Shown here one piece after another: positions 51,853 through 60,172 of a DNA stretch of 64,000 nucleotides (position 1 is its first letter; every line of letters begins with the position of its first letter). Location of the stretch: positions 36,233 to 100,232 of the forward strand of contig BA000048.1 in assembly GCA_000270325.1 (NCBI GenBank), in the 5' to 3' direction. The notes beneath the pieces were generated by a model. It saw only the letters and a program-made list of their open reading frames with translations, was not told where the DNA came from and made no database searches. The translations under genes and the position numbers were made by a program. This DNA comes from Candidatus Caldarchaeum subterraneum (GTDB lineage: Archaea; Thermoproteota; Nitrososphaeria_A; Caldarchaeales; Caldarchaeaceae).

Positions 51853-52740
51853 TTACATCATTTTTTTGAATGTTTTTGGTGGAGCTTTTTCTCGGAAAAC
51901 TTCCGGATGAAGTATCTCGGCAAGTATCAAAGCCGCGTCCCCAATCTGTGGACCATGTCTGCTGAAGTACCGGTCCGCCTCGACGGCGTAGACTTCGCCC
52001 AATCTATAGGCGGGGAGCTGTTGAACCCAGGTCTGGCCACTGAACCTATTAACTTCAGAAACGGCTTTTTCTAGACTGTATCCACAAGGCGCGGCCACCA
52101 GTTTCTCGGGCTCATGTGCAAGTATTTCCTCAGCCCTTATTCTACGGGATGGCTTGCCCGCGACACCGAGGTCATGGCCCCCAGCCATTTCCACGAGCTC
52201 GGGGACCCAGTGGCCGCTGCAGAACGGAGGGTGAAGCCACTCGAGAACAGCTGTCCTGACCCGGGGAAGACCTGCCGCATACTCTCTAACATACTCTAAC
52301 TTTGCTGAAATCGCTGCGACAAGCTCAACCGCTTCTCTCTCCCTTTTCACCAGTCGGCCAACTTGTAAGATGTCGTCGAGAATTTCCTTTACTGTATGCG
52401 GGTTGAGGGTGAATGTTGGCGCCAAGCTTTTCAGTTTCTCGGTGACGACATCGCCTGTTACGCCACAGACCTCGCAGAGGCCCTGCGCCAGTATGAGGTC
52501 GGGTTTCAGAGACGCGATCAAACCATAGTCAACAATGTAGAGCTGTTCACCATTTGCATGAGCGGATGATATTTTTCGGTCGACCTCCTCGGGGGAAAGG
52601 TTCTCGGTGGTGATTTGAGGCTTCACCACAACAGGCTTCGACACAACCCCGCATGCATAGGTAACCGCGGCCAATTCATCAACCGCACCCAACTCAACCA
52701 AGATGTCTGTTGCGCTGGGAACAAGGGAGACTATCCGCAT
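51853..52740 (-). CDS. BtuF-like cobalamin/metal-chelate binding protein
   Basis: A ~295-residue protein of the periplasmic-binding type III fold. MRIVSLVPSATDILVELGA at the N-terminus, a long helix, PDLILAQGLCEVCGVTGD, and C-terminal GHWVPELVEMAGGHDLG are typical of BtuF-like proteins. No signal peptide is visible in this form, as in many archaeal cobalamin-binding homologues. The frame runs to 52938, but the shared TATA region at 52764-52777 places a leaderless start at ATG 52740 (ATG 52749 possible). Transporter partner genes are not adjacent. B12 is used by the class II ribonucleotide reductase at 57.5 kb. Confidence 0.82.
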   Translation of the reverse strand: MRIVSLVPSATDILVELGAVDELAAVTYACGVVSKPVVVKPQITTENLSPEEVDRKISSAHANGEQLYIVDYGLIASLKPDLILAQGLCEVCGVTGDVVTEKLKSLAPTFTLNPHTVKEILDDILQVGRLVKREREAVELVAAISAKLEYVREYAAGLPRVRTAVLEWLHPPFCSGHWVPELVEMAGGHDLGVAGKPSRRIRAEEILAHEPEKLVAAPCGYSLEKAVSEVNRFSGQTWVQQLPAYRLGEVYAVEADRYFSRHGPQIGDAALILAEILHPEVFREKAPPKTFKKMM

Positions 52741-52763
52741 CACGTTCATTGACGTGTTGGTTT

Positions 52764-52777
52764 CATATATTTTTATA
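52764..52777. promoter_or_regulatory. Shared divergent TATA region (btuF-like / uppP)
   Basis: CATATATTTTTATAC-type sequence: TTTTTATA reads toward uppP ~25 nt before its GTG, and AAAATATATG reads toward the btuF-like gene ~28 nt before ATG 52740. Both transcripts would be leaderless. Confidence 0.5.
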
Positions 52778-52798
52778 CGGGTTGGATGAGCAGGTGAC

Positions 52799-53566
52799 GT
52801 GGATTTAGGCGAGGCGCTTTTTCTAGGAGTCATCCAAGGCTTTGGTGAGTGGCTTCCCGTCAGCAGCGAGGGACTGGTAACACTCTTCTCGACGCTTATT
52901 TTCGGCAGCAGCTTCGAGTATGCTCTCGCGGTCGCCATCTGGCTGCACTTGGGAACGCTTTTCGCAGCGCTTCTCTATCTTAGAAAAGATGTGCGTCTTG
53001 TTTTACAGGGGTTCAAAGGCGATAACGAGGGGCGGCGGCTTCTACGGTTTCTCATCGTGGCCACCCTATCCTCCGCCGTAACCGCGGCCCCCCTTCTCCT
53101 GTTTCTAAGGGGTCTCGAGTTATCTGAAAAACATTTCACCATAACCGTGGGCCTCTTACTCATCGTCACGGCCCTTGTTCAGCGACGGGCGGCCTCCGGC
53201 GAACAGAAAATAGATACACAGACCGCGTTGGTCGCAGGACTCCTGCAGGGCTTATCCATAATGCCGGGAATAAGCAGGTCGGGAATAACATTGGTAGCCC
53301 TCGTGGGCCTCGGGTTTAATGTCCGGGATGCACTGCGTTTAAGCTATCTGATGAGCATACCCGCGATAGCGGCTGCACAGGTTCTGCCTCCCCTGCTGAC
53401 GAGAGGGTTCACAGCGAGTCCTGAGATGTTTGCGGGAGCATTTGCGGCGTTTGCCGTGGGACTGTTAACCATGAGGATGTTGTTGTCTGCTGCAGCGCGT
53501 CTCGACCGCCGCCTCTTCATGATACCTCTCGGTGTGGCGATTGTCTTGCTCGGGCTGCTGCTCTAA
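52799..53566 (+). CDS. uppP: Undecaprenyl-diphosphatase-like (UppP/BacA)
   Basis: A 255-residue membrane phosphatase recycling polyprenyl diphosphate carriers for surface glycan synthesis. Both family motifs are seen: GEWLPVSSEGL (BacRS1, usually ExLPVSSxGHL) near residue 17 and PGISRSGITLVA (BacRS2) near residue 160. The His usually following SSxG is Leu here. About seven to eight helices. GTG start. It converges on the KH-domain gene with a 4-bp overlap. Confidence 0.9.
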   Translation: MDLGEALFLGVIQGFGEWLPVSSEGLVTLFSTLIFGSSFEYALAVAIWLHLGTLFAALLYLRKDVRLVLQGFKGDNEGRRLLRFLIVATLSSAVTAAPLLLFLRGLELSEKHFTITVGLLLIVTALVQRRAASGEQKIDTQTALVAGLLQGLSIMPGISRSGITLVALVGLGFNVRDALRLSYLMSIPAIAAAQVLPPLLTRGFTASPEMFAGAFAAFAVGLLTMRMLLSAAARLDRRLFMIPLGVAIVLLGLLL

Positions 53567-54177
53567 AATCGGGGGCGCGGCGGATAAAGGCCGCCGGTCT
53601 TTCTTCTTCTCGCGTATTCGTTGAGCATTCTGTAGACGGCGCCGTGTGGAGCTCCTCTTACAAGGGTTACGACAGCCTCTTCAGCCGCTCTGGCGTTCTC
53701 ATATTCGCCGATGATTGCGACGGTGTCGCCGTAAACCGATACATCGACTTGGCAGGTTTCCTCGATGATGCGGCGTGTTTTCCCCTGCGTCCCGATCACC
53801 CGAGCCTTCACTCTCGCGAGATGATTTGGGCTGTCGCCAACGTAGTCAGTTAAGTCAATCACTGTCAGAACGGTTCCGTCCTCTACGAGTTTCAGGGCTT
53901 TTTCGGGTGAGAAACCTCTACCTATTGCGGTGACGATGTCTCGTGCCTTGAACAGCGAGGCGGGGTCGCCGCCCTCCTCCACCGGCTTAGCCAAGCTGAT
54001 GACCACGGTTCCCTCGCTGCTGTCCACTTGAAGCGAGACACCGAGAAGCCTCTCTATCTCTGCTTTCACGGAGCCGCCTTCGCCAATCAACACACCCACA
54101 CGCTCCCTCGGAATGTTGACCACGAAGCTGGAATGAGTGATGTGTGGAAAATTCTTTCCACTAACCAAGTCATTCAC
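53563..54177 (-). CDS. Two-KH-domain RNA-binding protein (archaeal Dim2/Pno1-like)
   Basis: A 204-residue protein with two type I KH domains. GxxG loops are GEGG in VLIGEGGSVKAEIERLL and GTQG in ARVIGTQGKTRRIIEE. This is the archaeal homologue type of Dim2/Pno1, which acts in 16S rRNA 3'-end maturation. Its first codons overlap the stop of the rio1 gene by 4 nt, so the two are translated together. The pairing of KH/Dim2 with RIO1 is a well known archaeal neighbourhood. Confidence 0.9.
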   Translation of the reverse strand: MNDLVSGKNFPHITHSSFVVNIPRERVGVLIGEGGSVKAEIERLLGVSLQVDSSEGTVVISLAKPVEEGGDPASLFKARDIVTAIGRGFSPEKALKLVEDGTVLTVIDLTDYVGDSPNHLARVKARVIGTQGKTRRIIEETCQVDVSVYGDTVAIIGEYENARAAEEAVVTLVRGAPHGAVYRMLNEYARRRKTGGLYPPRPRF

Positions 54178-54965
54178 CCCGCCTTAACCATACGAACAGC
54201 TTCCTCGATATTTACACTAAACCCACGTTTGTTGAAAAACTTTGCCAGAGTCTCAAAGCCTTTGAGCAGAAGCGTCTCGGCAAGCGGATGACCCAGCTTC
54301 ACAGCCTGCGCAAAATCAATGATGTACACAGCCGGTCCACGGCCCACGACCACGTTGTATTCGCTGAGGTCACCGTGAACAAGCGCAGCCTTTCTATACA
54401 TTTTCGCCGCATTCTCCAACAGCTGCTCCCATATCATCTTCAACTCATCCGATTCAAACTTCTCCTCAACAAGCAACGGATACCTTACACCGTTTTCGCC
54501 GAGAAACTGCATAACCAAAATGTTCTCCCTCTGTACGATGGGTTTGGGAACAGAGACGCCGGCGTTGTATGCGTCGACAAGGTTCGCGAACTCCCGCTTC
54601 GCCCAGAGATACACAAATTTTCTAAAATCACGGGGAATAGATTTGAACCGCGGGTCGTCGACAACATACTGGAGCCGGTTGCGTCTAAACTCCGCCGACG
54701 ACGTGAGATAGATTTTGACAGCGGTCTCCGAGCCGTCGCCTGCAACACCGTGATAAACACGTGACTCCTTCCCCGCGCTAATCACACCCATAACCTCCCT
54801 AAGCTTACCCGTGTTGAGCAGCTCATAAAGAGCCAAGAGAGTCCGCTGGTCAAACACCTCCTCCAAACTCTCGTCAAGCTCCGACCTCTTCTCCAAATAA
54901 CGCTGCGCCCTCTCCTTCCTAAACTCCCGAAGCCGAAGCCTGTCCTCAACATCGTCAACACCCAT
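54174..54965 (-). CDS. rio1: RIO1-type serine protein kinase
   Basis: A ~263-residue RIO1 kinase. N-terminal RIO helices (LLALYELLNTGKLREVMGVI), the ATP-binding SAGKESRVYHG and AVKIYLT Lys, catalytic HGDLSEYNVV, and metal-binding IIDFAQAVKLGHP are intact. RIO1 acts in final small-subunit maturation. ATG 54965 is chosen over TTG 54971. A TATA box (TATATA, 55016-55021) lies ~50 bp upstream, so a leader of ~25 nt is expected. Followed by the coupled KH-domain gene. Confidence 0.95.
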   Translation of the reverse strand: MGVDDVEDRLRLREFRKERAQRYLEKRSELDESLEEVFDQRTLLALYELLNTGKLREVMGVISAGKESRVYHGVAGDGSETAVKIYLTSSAEFRRNRLQYVVDDPRFKSIPRDFRKFVYLWAKREFANLVDAYNAGVSVPKPIVQRENILVMQFLGENGVRYPLLVEEKFESDELKMIWEQLLENAAKMYRKAALVHGDLSEYNVVVGRGPAVYIIDFAQAVKLGHPLAETLLLKGFETLAKFFNKRGFSVNIEEAVRMVKAG

Positions 54966-55015
54966 TCCCAACCCCTTACACCCCGCTCCTAGGTCCTAAA
55001 AAACCAGCAACACCC

Positions 55016-55021
55016 TATATA
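55016..55021 (-). promoter_or_regulatory. TATA box of the rio1-KH operon
   Basis: TATATA on the minus strand ~50 bp before the rio1 ATG. The rest of 54966-55185 shows no gene. Confidence 0.4.
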
Positions 55022-55185
55022 CCGCATAAGGAAGGGCCGTTAAATTGCTTAAGTTCCCGTTTTCCGGTAATATCTTCTCTATGCGGGATACGCTAGTAGA
55101 TATTCCATGATACGGATTGCTGGAAATGTTTTGGCACTAGCGCCATCATTTGAAACGGAAGGAGACGGTAGATCATGATGGGAAT

Positions 55186-55791
55186 CTACAAGAGACCTAG
55201 TTTTGCTTTGATCTCCGATATATCCCTCTCCAACCTAGCAAGCCTCTCATCCAGGATAGTTTTCAAATCACGCCTAAGCTCCTTCACCTCCTCCAACGTC
55301 TCGTTAGCCAGACTAATGGATTCATTTTTGAACTCTCTAAACTCATTTCTATAATCCCTGAACTCATCTCTATAATCTCTGAATTCCCGCCTGAGGTCGC
55401 TGAATTCTGTTACGAGTTTTGTGAAGTATAGCCCTGACCACTCTAGGCTCTCCGCCATATCTCTCTCAATAGGCCTTGGCCTCTCCTCGCCATAGTCTAT
55501 CTCGAAGGCGCCGTAGCTCCTCCAAGGTCCGCTGTATCCAGTCTCACCCTCTCTAGACACCTCAACCCTTTCCACGTGGAGGCTTAGTACATCCTCGGCC
55601 CTGCCCTTAACGTCAATCATTTTAACAAACCTGTCCATAATATCCTCGGGTGCTTCTGCGAAGACCTCGACGGAGCCGTCATCCAAGTTCCTAACCAAGC
55701 CCCTAACACCGAGGGAACGGGCGATAAACTTAACCAAAGCCCTGTACCCTACGGCCTGGACATTCCCGAAGACCCTAACAGTAGCCCGCAA
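55186..55791 (-). CDS. Acylphosphatase domain fused to a long coiled coil
   Basis: A 201-residue protein. Residues 1-~95 match acylphosphatase: FGNVQAVGYRAL (catalytic Arg in the VQGVGFR loop) and GLVRNLDDGSVEVFAEA (catalytic Asn in GxVRNxxDGSVE), so both active residues are kept. A linker (~95-125) with SYGAFEIDYGEERP is followed by a highly charged coiled coil with near-perfect short repeats (REFRDYRDEFRDYRNEFREF) to the end. Ordinary acylphosphatases stop at ~90 residues. The coiled coil suggests oligomerisation or tethering. Stand-alone gene between intergenic stretches. Confidence 0.8.
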   Translation of the reverse strand: MRATVRVFGNVQAVGYRALVKFIARSLGVRGLVRNLDDGSVEVFAEAPEDIMDRFVKMIDVKGRAEDVLSLHVERVEVSREGETGYSGPWRSYGAFEIDYGEERPRPIERDMAESLEWSGLYFTKLVTEFSDLRREFRDYRDEFRDYRNEFREFKNESISLANETLEEVKELRRDLKTILDERLARLERDISEIKAKLGLL

Positions 55792-55889
55792 CCCCGCTAC
55801 CCAAATACTACGCTAAACAACGTAAAATAAACATTGCTAAAGCCAGAGCGGATTGTATCCGGATAAGCAACTCTACCCGTCTCCACTCC

Positions 55890-56156
55890 TCATCGCATGG
55901 TCGCATATTGTGAATAGTTTTTTATTCCTTGTTGATTTTTTGCGCTTAGTTTGTTGGGGAATACCGTGGCTCTCTCTTTTGGGTATCTGAAGACTCTCTC
56001 GACTCTATTCCTCATGTCGCCTCTCTGGTGCTCGTACTCTAGTGCACACCTGGACCAAGGGCCTTTATCTACTATTACCTTAGGCTTGTTCAGGCACTTC
56101 TTTAGGGACAAGAGGGCGATTAGGTAGCTACTATCATAGGAGGCCACATTAATCAA
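55890..56156 (-). pseudogene. Fragment of an IS6-like transposase
   Basis: An 88-codon frame with IVDKGPWSRCALEYEH, then RNRVERVFRYPKERATVFPN and KLSAKNQQGIKN. These correspond to the DDE-domain VDRGPWYRWAL and VERFFRYLKERTxxF motifs of archaeal IS6-like transposases. The N-terminal two thirds are absent and motifs are mutated. It belongs to a different element from the one at 15 kb, as shown by the KLSAKN ending. Confidence 0.65.
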
Positions 56157-56223
56157 CTGGAACTGCCTACAAGAATCTAAAAAGCAGTAAAAACCGTACG
56201 GGTCGAGAGTTTTCGGGCTGTGG

Positions 56224-56347
56224 TCCCGCGGGCAGGATTTGAACCTGCGACCACCCGGTTTCCATGTAGCCTGGCGGGCTGAACATCGGCTCAGCCGCGG
56301 GGCTGGCCGCTACAGCCGGGCGCTCTACCAGGCTGAGCTACCGCGGG
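56224..56347 (-). tRNA. tRNA-Tyr (GTA) with intron
   Basis: A 124-nt gene on the minus strand. Exon 1 is 56347-56310, the intron 56309-56260, and exon 2 56259-56224. The mature 74-nt tRNA has acceptor CCCGCGG/CCGCGGG, anticodon stem CCCGG/CCGGG around CTGTAGA (anticodon GTA) and T arm GCAGG-TTCAAAT-CCTGC. CCA is encoded directly after (56223-56221). Its first 23 nt overlap the end of the upstream membrane-protein gene on the same strand. Confidence 0.93.
56260..56309 (-). other. tRNA-Tyr intron (50 nt)
   Basis: Located one nucleotide 3' of the anticodon, the canonical 37/38 position. The intron is GC-rich and can pair with the anticodon region to give a bulge-helix-bulge for the archaeal splicing endonuclease. 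Boundaries were set by completing the 7-nt anticodon loop, so they may be off by one or two bases. Confidence 0.8.
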
Positions 56348-56915
56348 ACGTGTTCATGGTTTTGGTTTTTTCCGTGTTTTTTAGTTTTTCGAGTGCTTGG
56401 AGTCGTTTTGTCAGTATGTAGGCGTTTATTGCGAGTAGTGTGACTGCGGCGGCTGTGAGGATGGGGCTTAGGGCTGTGACGGCGGCTACTCCGAAGAAGA
56501 TGAGTGAGACAGGCCATCCGCAGCAGAGGTAGCCGAAGCTGATTATGCTTGCGAGGAGGCCGCCGACTCCGCTCCAAGCCGTCCCCAGCAGACAGGTTCT
56601 TAACATGCCTCGGCGATACAGGGTGAATAGAAGGCCTGCGTTGTATCCGACTAGGGCCGAGACAACCACGCCGAGAAGCATGGGGTAGAGGCGGAGGTTG
56701 AAGACAAACCCGTCGCCGACAACCTGTAGAAGAGGACCTGTATAAAGCTGTGTCTCAACAAAAGTGTAAACAAACACCGTGGAGGCTATGCCTATCCGCG
56801 GCGTCTGTATGAGCTGGGCAGCGCCGGTGAAAAACAGGTAGAACAGGAAATAGGCTACGGCGGGCAGGGCAGAGTATGTGGCGACCTGTTTTTTCACGGT
56901 TTTGTAAGCAGCCAT
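56325..56915 (-). CDS. Polytopic membrane protein next to SCO1
   Basis: A 196-residue protein with ~5-6 helices (AVAYFLFYLFFTGAAQLI, LYPMLLGVVVSALVGYNAGLLFTL, GLLASIISFGYLCCGWPVSLIFF and ALSPILTAAAVTLLAINAYIL). Its start overlaps the end of the SCO1 gene by 22 bp, and its last codons (SRGSSAW, stop) lie within the 5' part of tRNA-Tyr. A CC pair in GYLCCGWP could bind metal. Coupling to SCO1 suggests a role in copper delivery or oxidase assembly; no family is recognised. Confidence 0.75.
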   Translation of the reverse strand: MAAYKTVKKQVATYSALPAVAYFLFYLFFTGAAQLIQTPRIGIASTVFVYTFVETQLYTGPLLQVVGDGFVFNLRLYPMLLGVVVSALVGYNAGLLFTLYRRGMLRTCLLGTAWSGVGGLLASIISFGYLCCGWPVSLIFFGVAAVTALSPILTAAAVTLLAINAYILTKRLQALEKLKNTEKTKTMNTSRGSSAW

Positions 56916-57508
56916 TCCACTCCCTTCTGATATTCTTCAAACGGCATGTCAGGAGTGAAGGCGAGGCGGAGAATATGCTTCCTATCAGCTCCGAGAACGA
57001 GCGCATAGTGGTCGACGAGGTAGTTGCCCTTCTCGTCGGGCGGATATTTCTTGTAGTAGACGTTGTAGAGGCGTGCGACGGCATCAATCTCCTCGGGGGA
57101 GCCGGTCAAAGCAATAATCCTATCAGAATAATAGGCGACATATTTTTTCATGGCCTCCACGTTGTCACGCTCAGGGTCTACCGTGATAAATATGAGCGCA
57201 ACATCGTTGGCCCTGTTTCCAAGGGCTTTGACAAGTTGCCCATACTTGGTCATGACAAGCGGGCATACATCGGGACAGTGTGTGTAGCCGAAATAGATCA
57301 GCACAGCTTTACCCTTTACGCTCGACAACTTGAATGGATTGCCGTTCTGGTCGGTAAGTGTAAAGTCTGGTAAAACCCTCTCCCCAGGAATCTCTATCGC
57401 GGGTTTGTAGGGCTCGAGAACCTGACGCGATAAAACAGCTGCTGCGGCGCCCGCGGCCACTGCGAGAGCCGCGACACCCATGAAAAGGAGCAGCCTTGAC
57501 CTATTCAC
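56894..57508 (-). CDS. SCO1/SenC family copper chaperone/thiol protein
   Basis: A 204-residue protein anchored by an N-terminal helix (LLLFMGVAALAVAAGAAAAVL) with a thioredoxin-like domain outside. The Cu-binding site is present: FGYTHCPDVCPLVM (CxxxC) and the distal His in LVDHYALVLGAD. SCO1 proteins metallate the CuA site of terminal oxidases. No oxidase genes are in this window. Overlaps the following membrane-protein gene. Confidence 0.92.
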   Translation of the reverse strand: MNRSRLLLFMGVAALAVAAGAAAAVLSRQVLEPYKPAIEIPGERVLPDFTLTDQNGNPFKLSSVKGKAVLIYFGYTHCPDVCPLVMTKYGQLVKALGNRANDVALIFITVDPERDNVEAMKKYVAYYSDRIIALTGSPEEIDAVARLYNVYYKKYPPDEKGNYLVDHYALVLGADRKHILRLAFTPDMPFEEYQKGVEWLLTKP

Positions 57509-57540
57509 ATGTATGTTGAGGGGGTCTCTGTTTTAAGTTT

Positions 57541-60141
57541 ATGCCAGTTTCGTGGGAAAGAATAAAAGCGGTTGAGCGTTGTTGTTGTGAGTTGTGTCCT
57601 GTTCCTCTCAAGGTTGTTAAAAGGGATGGCAGGGTTGTGGATTTTGATGCTGAGCGTATACGTGGAGCCATCCGGAAAGCGATGGCTGCTAAACAAGTCA
57701 TGGATGAAAAGGTTTTGGAAAAAGTTGTCGCATCCGTGTTGGAGCAACTTTCAAGCAGGTTTGGAGCCGAGAAGATTCCGCATGTGGAGGAGATTCAGGA
57801 CATAGTTGAGAGCGCTTTGATGGAGCATGGGTTGAAGGAGGTTGCGAAAGCCTACATACTCTACAGGCATGAGCGGACAAGAATAAGAGAGGAGAAGATG
57901 AGGATACTGGAGACGGGGTATGTTGACGAGGTGGACAAAGCCTTCTCGGTCAACGCGCTCAGGCTCATGGCTGCACGCTACCTTCTACGGGATAGGTCAG
58001 GCCGACTCATCGAGAGACCTAAGCAAATGTTCCAGAGAACAGCAGCCCTCATCGTATTAGCCGACATCCTATACAACCCCATGTTCTTCGACAAAAGCGG
58101 TCAACAGAAAAAATGGGAAGAGGATGATGTGAAGCTCGAGGAGTACGCTGACAATATTGGCGTCGGGCCATCAGACAACATGCATGAGACAAAGTGGAAC
58201 ATACATCATCTCGAGAGGCTTGCCACATTATACAAACGTTTGAACGAGAGGGGGATGATGAGAAAACCTCTGCGAGAGGTGCTCGAGTATCTCAAGAGTA
58301 ATCCATCCAGGTTTTATGAAAACTACCGCCGCTACTATGACTTGATGGTTGGGAAAAGGTTTCTGCCCAACAGCCCCACCCTCTTCAACGCAGGCACTGT
58401 CCTCGGCCAGCTCAGCGCATGCTTTGTGCTCGATGTCGAGGACGATATCTCCTCGATTATGAGGACGGCTGAGGAGGCTGCGGTGATTTTCAAAACCGGC
58501 GGAGGAGTTGGCATAAACTATTCTAAGCTGAGACCTGAGGGCGATGTTGTTTCGTCGACGGGCGGTGTTGCGTCGGGGCCCGTGTCCTTCATGCGGATAG
58601 TTGACACCGTGACTGATGTGGTTAAGCAGGGTGGGCGTAGAAGAGGCGCGAACATAGGAATCCTCAACATCAACCACCCCGACATAGACAAATTCATATC
58701 CGCGAAACAGAGGCCAGGATTTCTCGAAAACTTCAACATCTCGGTGATGGTTACAGCTGATTTCTGGAAACACTACGAGGAAGACAGGCCTTATCCGCTT
58801 GTTAACCCAAGAGACGGCTCGGTCTGGAGGCTTGTCGACACACGTAAACTTTTGAGGCAAATCGCGGAGAACGCTTGGAAGACAGCCGACCCTGGGCTCC
58901 TTTACCACGACAACATCAACGAGCTCAACCCACTCCGTGAAGCGTATGGCGACATTTACTGCGTCAACCCATGCGGGGAGCAGCCTCTATATCCCCATGA
59001 ATCATGCAACCTCGGCTCCATCAACCTCCATGCATTCGTCAAAGATGGCCGCCTTGACTGGGATGCTTTGGGAAAATGTGTAGAAGATGCTGTGAGGTTT
59101 CTTGACAACGTTGTGGACTTGACCAAGCATCCCACAGAAGCCATCGAGAAGATGACTCTGAGGACGAGGAGGATTGGGCTCGGAATTATGGGTTTAGCGG
59201 ATATGCTCTATGCCCTCCGCATACCCTACAGCAGCGAGGAGGGGTTTGAGATGATGAGGAGGGTGATGGAGTATATTGCTTACAAGGCGGTTGAGACGTC
59301 TGTTGAGCTTGCGGAGGAGCGTGGACCGTTCCCCGATTTCCCGAGGTCGTCGTGGGCCAGGGGAGAGTTGCCGTTCAGGGGCTTGAGAGAGGGGCGTGAG
59401 CTGAAGATGTATTGGAGCAGGTTGGTAGAGCATGTGAAAAAAGGCATCCGCAACAGCCATCTTCTCACGGTCGCGCCAACCGGAAGCATCTCGATGCTCG
59501 CAGACACCTCTTCTGGCCTTGAGCCACAGTTCGCCCTTGTTTACCGCAAACAAGTGACCGCGGGAGTTTTCTACTACTCCGACCCCGTGTTCGAGAAAGC
59601 TCTCGAAGAATATGGGCTGCCTAAACAGGAGATAGTGAGGAGAGTTGCCGAGAACGGCGGCTCTGTGCAGGGTATTCAGGAAATACCTGAGGACCTGCGT
59701 AGGGTGTTTGTGACGGCGCTTGATATCCCCTGGTGGGATCATTTGAGGGCCCAGCATGAGATACAGAAGTGGGTTGACGCCTCGGTGAGTAAAACCATCA
59801 ACATGCCATCATGGGTGACTGTCGACGACGTGTTGAAGGCATTCATCGCAGCACACAGACTCGGGCTCAAGGGCGTAACAGTTTATAGAGACGGGTCAAA
59901 ATCGGCGCAGGTTCTTGTTACACCCACACAGCGCAACAGACGCTATGAACTATCTGTGATAAACAACACTCCAGAGCTGCTCCGCGGCCTCGGAATAGAG
60001 GTCGAGGAGAAAATAGCTGAGACACCTCCCCCAGCCATAATCCACACCACATGCCCAGTATGCGGCAGCACATCCATAGTCTTCCAAGAAGGATGCGAGA
60101 AATGCCTCGAATGTGGATGGACCAGCTGTGTAATTGCATAA
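57541..60141 (+). CDS. nrdJ: Adenosylcobalamin-dependent ribonucleotide reductase (class II)
   Basis: An 866-residue enzyme making deoxyribonucleotides, oxygen-independent, with B12 as radical source. An N-terminal ATP cone (VVKRDGRVVDFDAERIRGAI) provides allosteric control. The core contains FLPNSPTLFNAG, LSACFVLDVEDD, FKTGGGVGINYSKLRPEGD, NPCGEQPLYPHESCNLGSIN and VAPTGSISMLAD. The C-terminus has a zinc-ribbon-like CPVCGSTSIVF...CEKCLECGWTSC. The first ~20 residues are poorly conserved, so the true start may be slightly downstream of ATG 57541. No small subunit gene, as expected for class II. Confidence 0.95.
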   Translation: MPVSWERIKAVERCCCELCPVPLKVVKRDGRVVDFDAERIRGAIRKAMAAKQVMDEKVLEKVVASVLEQLSSRFGAEKIPHVEEIQDIVESALMEHGLKEVAKAYILYRHERTRIREEKMRILETGYVDEVDKAFSVNALRLMAARYLLRDRSGRLIERPKQMFQRTAALIVLADILYNPMFFDKSGQQKKWEEDDVKLEEYADNIGVGPSDNMHETKWNIHHLERLATLYKRLNERGMMRKPLREVLEYLKSNPSRFYENYRRYYDLMVGKRFLPNSPTLFNAGTVLGQLSACFVLDVEDDISSIMRTAEEAAVIFKTGGGVGINYSKLRPEGDVVSSTGGVASGPVSFMRIVDTVTDVVKQGGRRRGANIGILNINHPDIDKFISAKQRPGFLENFNISVMVTADFWKHYEEDRPYPLVNPRDGSVWRLVDTRKLLRQIAENAWKTADPGLLYHDNINELNPLREAYGDIYCVNPCGEQPLYPHESCNLGSINLHAFVKDGRLDWDALGKCVEDAVRFLDNVVDLTKHPTEAIEKMTLRTRRIGLGIMGLADMLYALRIPYSSEEGFEMMRRVMEYIAYKAVETSVELAEERGPFPDFPRSSWARGELPFRGLREGRELKMYWSRLVEHVKKGIRNSHLLTVAPTGSISMLADTSSGLEPQFALVYRKQVTAGVFYYSDPVFEKALEEYGLPKQEIVRRVAENGGSVQGIQEIPEDLRRVFVTALDIPWWDHLRAQHEIQKWVDASVSKTINMPSWVTVDDVLKAFIAAHRLGLKGVTVYRDGSKSAQVLVTPTQRNRRYELSVINNTPELLRGLGIEVEEKIAETPPPAIIHTTCPVCGSTSIVFQEGCEKCLECGWTSCVIA

Positions 60142-60172
60142 ACCATAAAAACCAACACATCACGAAAAATGC

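Noticed and set aside
52741-52938. 66-residue N-terminal extension of the BtuF-like gene
   Set aside because: It would run through the divergent promoter and into uppP; MRIVSLVPS at 52740 matches the family start.
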